Positions 61,276-64,000 of a DNA stretch of 64,000 nt are shown piece after piece. Made by a program: the position numbers and the translations under genes. Under the pieces are notes generated by a model. The model was not told where the DNA came from, did no database searches, and worked only from the letters and a program-made list of their open reading frames with translations. The DNA is from DASZBX01 sp035943635 (lineage in GTDB: Bacteria > Actinomycetota > Actinomycetes > Streptomycetales > Catenulisporaceae): contig DASZBX010000148.1 of NCBI GenBank assembly GCA_035943635.1, positions 1-64,000 on the forward strand, written 5' to 3'. The stretch's first letter is position 1. Every line of letters starts with the position of its first letter.

Positions 61276-61313
61276 TTACCGCTGAGTAGGATGATTAAGT
61301 TACTCATCAGTAA
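61276..61313 (+). promoter_or_regulatory. tandem operators upstream of the acyl-CoA dehydrogenase
   Basis: TTACT-CATC-AGTAA (61300-61313) is a perfect inverted repeat; TTACC-GCTG-AGTAG (61276-61289) is an imperfect copy 24 bp earlier. TAGGAT (61287-61292), a probable -10, lies between. Such TTACTnnnnAGTAA sites suit a TetR-type fatty-acid regulator (inference). Confidence 0.5.
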
Positions 61314-61378
61314 GACTGGCCGAACCCGTCGCGCCGAGCACCGCCTCCGCGCGGCTGACGATCGCAAAGGACGACCCC

Positions 61379-63220
61379 ATGGGGCACTACAAGTCGAACC
61401 TCAGGGACATCGACTTCAACATCTTCGAGGTGTTCGGCGGCGAGCAGGTCTTCGGCTCCGCCGCGTACCCGGAGCTGGACCCGGAGACCGCGCGCACGAT
61501 CCTGGGCGAGATGGACCGGCTGGCGGTGCACGAGCTGGCCGAGTCCTTCGCCGACTCCGACCGCAACCCGCCGCGGTTCGACCCGGCCACCCACTCGGCC
61601 ACCCTGCCGGAGTCGTTCAAGCGCTCCTACAAGGCGTACATGGACACCGAGTACTGGCGGCTGGGCGCGCCGGCCGAGCTGGGCGGGACGCCCTGCCCGG
61701 CCTCGCTGCGCTGGGGCATAGGAGAACTGGTGCTCGGCGCCAACCCGGCCATCTGGATGTACTCCAGCGGTGCGGACTTCGCGAACGTGGTCTGGAACCT
61801 GGGCACCGAGCAGCAGCGCCTGGTGGCCAAGCAGATGGTGGACCACCAGTGGGGCGCCACGATGGTGCTGACCGAGCCGGACGCCGGGTCCGACGTCGGC
61901 GCGGGCCGGACGAAGGCGGTGCGGCAGGAGGACGGTTCCTGGCACATCGAGGGCGTGAAGCGGTTCATCACCAGCGGCGAGCACGACCTGTCGGACAACA
62001 TCGTGCACCTGGTGCTCGCGCGGCCGGAGGGAGCCGGGCCGGGCACCAAGGGCCTGTCGATGTACATCGTGCCCAAGACCCACTTCGACTGGGAGACCGG
62101 CGAGTTGGGTGAGCGCAACGGCGTGTACGCGACCAACGTCGAGCACAAGATGGGCCTGAAGGCCTCCACCACCTGTGAGCTGACCTTCGGTGCGGACCAT
62201 CCGGCGAAGGGCTGGCTGCTCGGCGAGGTGCACGACGGCATCGCGCAGATGTTCACCATCATCGAGTTCGCCCGGATGATGGTCGGCACGAAGGCCATCG
62301 CGACCCTGTCCACCGGTTACCTGAACGCACTGGACTATGCGAAGACCCGCTACCAGGGTCCGGACCTGCCGCGGGCCACGGACAAGACGGCGCCGCGGGT
62401 CGCCATCACCCACCATGCGGATGTGCGCCGTTCGCTGATGCAGCAGAAGGCGTATGTCGAGGGCATGCGCGCGCTGGTCTTCTACGTCGCCTCCTGGCAG
62501 GACCGGGCCTTCGCCGCGCGGCTGGACGGCCGGACCGACGACGAGGCCGAGCGCGTGGTCGACTTCATGCTGCCGATCATCAAGGGCTACGGCTCGGAGA
62601 AGTCCTACGAGCAGCTGTCGCAGTCGCTGCAGATCTTCGGCGGTTCGGGCTACCTGCAGGACTACCCGATCGAGCAGTACATCCGGGACGCCAAGATCGA
62701 CACGCTGTACGAGGGCACCACGGCGATCCAGGGTCTGGATTTCTTCTTCCGGAAGATCGTCAAGGACCAGGGCCGGGCGCTGGGCAAGTTGCAGGGCGAG
62801 ATCAAGGAGTTCCTGGGTGCGCAACTGTCCGCGGCGCAGTCGGCCGATCCGTCCTTCGACGCGGACCGCAGCCTGCTCGCGGTCGCCCTGGCCGAGGTCG
62901 AGGCGATGGGGAACGCGCTGTTCAACCAGGCCGCCAAGGCACTGGAGGACCCGCAGGCGATCCAGGTGGTGGCCCAGTCGCTGACCCGGTTCCTGCTGGC
63001 GGCCGGCGACCTGGTGCTCGGCTGGCTGTTGCAGCGGCAGGCGGCGATCGCACTGGACAAGGTCGGCGGCGCCGCTAACAAGGATGTAACGTTCTACACT
63101 GGCAAAGTCGCCGCCGCGCACTGGTTCACCCGCAACGTGCTGCCCCTCCTGGCAGCTCAGCGGTCACTGGTCGAGGCAACTGACAACACGCTGATGGAAT
63201 TGTCCGAGGACGTCTTCTAG
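61379..63220 (+). CDS. acyl-CoA dehydrogenase, 613 aa
   Basis: Long-type FadE. ATMVLTEPDAGSDVGAGRTKA is the FAD/substrate segment, IEGVKRFITSGEHD follows, QIFGGSGYLQDYPIEQYIRDAKIDTLYEGTTAIQGLD includes the catalytic Glu (YEGTT). Residues 450-613 form the extra C-terminal dimerisation domain of the 600-residue actinobacterial group. It oxidises acyl-CoA to enoyl-CoA in beta-oxidation. ATG at 61379, AAAGGA 9 nt upstream. The tandem palindromes above probably repress it. Confidence 0.95.
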   Translation: MGHYKSNLRDIDFNIFEVFGGEQVFGSAAYPELDPETARTILGEMDRLAVHELAESFADSDRNPPRFDPATHSATLPESFKRSYKAYMDTEYWRLGAPAELGGTPCPASLRWGIGELVLGANPAIWMYSSGADFANVVWNLGTEQQRLVAKQMVDHQWGATMVLTEPDAGSDVGAGRTKAVRQEDGSWHIEGVKRFITSGEHDLSDNIVHLVLARPEGAGPGTKGLSMYIVPKTHFDWETGELGERNGVYATNVEHKMGLKASTTCELTFGADHPAKGWLLGEVHDGIAQMFTIIEFARMMVGTKAIATLSTGYLNALDYAKTRYQGPDLPRATDKTAPRVAITHHADVRRSLMQQKAYVEGMRALVFYVASWQDRAFAARLDGRTDDEAERVVDFMLPIIKGYGSEKSYEQLSQSLQIFGGSGYLQDYPIEQYIRDAKIDTLYEGTTAIQGLDFFFRKIVKDQGRALGKLQGEIKEFLGAQLSAAQSADPSFDADRSLLAVALAEVEAMGNALFNQAAKALEDPQAIQVVAQSLTRFLLAAGDLVLGWLLQRQAAIALDKVGGAANKDVTFYTGKVAAAHWFTRNVLPLLAAQRSLVEATDNTLMELSEDVF

Positions 63221-63272
63221 TAACATTGTCGAGACGTCCGTCGTCGACATCACCGCAGCCGTCGGTGCGACC

Positions 63273-63296
63273 GGACCGCCGTGGACCCGGCGGTCC
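63273..63296 (+). terminator. terminator of the acyl-CoA dehydrogenase gene
   Basis: GGACCGCCG (63273-63281) pairs with CGGCGGTCC (63288-63296), a perfect 9-bp stem 53 nt past the stop. Confidence 0.65.
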
Positions 63297-63469
63297 CCTC
63301 AGTCGCCCGGTCGGTTGGTGATCGGGCTGTGTGGGCCGGGCCCCGCGGAAGGGTTGAGCTCCTTCGGCGGGGCCAGGTCGTCTGCGCCTTCGGGCGTTTG
63401 TTCCCCGGCCTGCCCCGGGGCTCTGGATTGTCGCAGCCGGTCCGCGTATGGTTGCGTTCCGTGGGGCGA

Positions 63470-64000
63470 ATGATGCAGCGCGTAGGCCATGTCCTGTCCG
63501 GTCCCGGCATGTTCCGGCGCCGTCCGGCGCAGACCTCGGAACCCGATCCGCAGGACATCGCCGAGCCGCAGTTCGTTCCGGCCGCCCCCTCCGGCACCAC
63601 CCTGGCGCAGACGCTGGTGGCCGGCCCGCCCGGCGTGCGCGGCTACCGGCCGGTCGTGGCCGGGCCCGGGGAGCCGTACATCATCCGGGTGGAGTTGCTG
63701 CCCGCCGCGCTGCGCCGCGCGCACCCGGAAACCGGGACGCGGACCGCGCCGGCGCCCACCCTGGACCCGCCGAACGCGCAGGCGCGGGCCGCCATCCTCG
63801 CCTTCGCGCATCTGACCGACATCCACCTGGTGGACTGCCAGTCCCCGGCCCGGGTCGAGTTCCTGGACCGGTACAACGATCCCGGTTCGCGGTTCACCGG
63901 CCTGGCCAACCTCACCGGTTCGTACCGGGCCAACGAGATGCTCAGCACGCAGGTGGCCGACGCGATGGCCCGGCGGATCGGCGAGATCGGGGTGGGCCCG
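63470..64000 (+). CDS. metallophosphoesterase of the TIGR03767 type, 5' part only
   Basis: An open frame from an ATG pair at 63470 runs to the window end without a stop (177 codons). The first 110 residues are Arg/Pro-rich and variable (MMQRVGHVLSGPGMFRRRPA); then AILAFAHLTDIHLVDCQSPA has the D-x-H metal motif and EFLDRYNDPGSRFTGLANLT resembles the actinobacterial TIGR03767 metallophosphoesterase family. The remaining catalytic motifs lie beyond the window. Start is tentative because the ribosome site (GTGGGG) is weak. Confidence 0.75.
   Translation, partial: MMQRVGHVLSGPGMFRRRPAQTSEPDPQDIAEPQFVPAAPSGTTLAQTLVAGPPGVRGYRPVVAGPGEPYIIRVELLPAALRRAHPETGTRTAPAPTLDPPNAQARAAILAFAHLTDIHLVDCQSPARVEFLDRYNDPGSRFTGLANLTGSYRANEMLSTQVADAMARRIGEIGVGP

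Noticed and set aside
63299..63826. Minus-strand frame at the right edge
   Set aside because: Opposite the clear metallophosphoesterase motif region on the + strand.

Overview
High-GC actinobacterial chromosome segment. The gene families and their order (wblA beside a class A PBP and paired ArsA-like ATPases; ask-asd beside DUF5063-recR-ybaB-dnaX; tRNA-Ser/SRP RNA; tadA with TadA-associated proteins; upp) resemble Streptomyces and its relatives (Streptomycetales/Catenulisporales). Species assignment is inference; no database search was possible. Many genes start with GTG or TTG, and several carry a -10 hexamer 6-7 nt before the start codon, implying leaderless mRNAs.

Layout. 1-4.78 kb is accessory DNA on the minus strand: two unknown overlapping genes, then a GIY-YIG-like protein and a 709-aa ParB/Srx-like protein. 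The latter is preceded by a strong promoter, a ~320-nt leader, a 49-codon leader ORF and a terminator-like hairpin abutting the start codon. The block ends at tRNA-Pro(CGG). 4.9-17.6 kb is core: metallophosphoesterase, YqeY, bifunctional PBP, WblA, ArsA-like ATPase pair, DUF4177-RidA-metallo-hydrolase operon, Crp, TetR regulator, Tag glycosylase and a SigE-type sigma/membrane partner pair. 17.8-24.8 kb holds asd/ask, DUF5063, recR, YbaB, dnaX and an SMR exporter. 24.9-26.5 kb is a decayed or accessory patch (truncated LuxR regulator, lipoprotein, unknown gene) next to tRNA-Ser(GGA) and SRP RNA.

27.4-37 kb: VapB-like and LytR_C proteins, DUF1330, PASTA kinase, a remnant antitoxin/PIN-toxin pair beside tRNA-Ser(CGA), tadA and two TadA-associated paralogues, upp, and a small membrane protein with a PH-domain partner. 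37-47 kb: DUF6295/dienelactone hydrolase, DUF457-like membrane protein, SDR plus ECF sigma with an ideal CRP box upstream, a three-repeat surface protein, a second SigE/anti-sigma-like module, and a short UvrA-like ATPase. 47-54 kb: VOC protein, S53 protease with a seven-repeat C-terminus, damaged HigBA-like module beside tRNA-Arg(ACG), RIO-like kinase and tRNA-Ser(GCT). 54-64 kb: a giant PAS/pseudokinase/pseudo-receiver protein, a Pro-rich protein, DUF1906 hydrolase, an acyl-CoA ligase fragment with a destroyed ATP motif, SseB-like protein, acyl-CoA dehydrogenase with tandem operators, and the start of a second metallophosphoesterase.

Connections: TadA makes inosine-34 in tRNA-Arg(ACG), which is encoded here. 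Crp is encoded here and two Crp-like boxes are visible. Four of the five tRNAs, all on the minus strand, have accessory or decayed genes on their 3' side, suggesting integration hotspots. The best candidates for undescribed biology are the leader-controlled ParB/GIY-YIG module, the PAS/pseudo-receiver protein and the catalytically erased acyl-CoA ligase.
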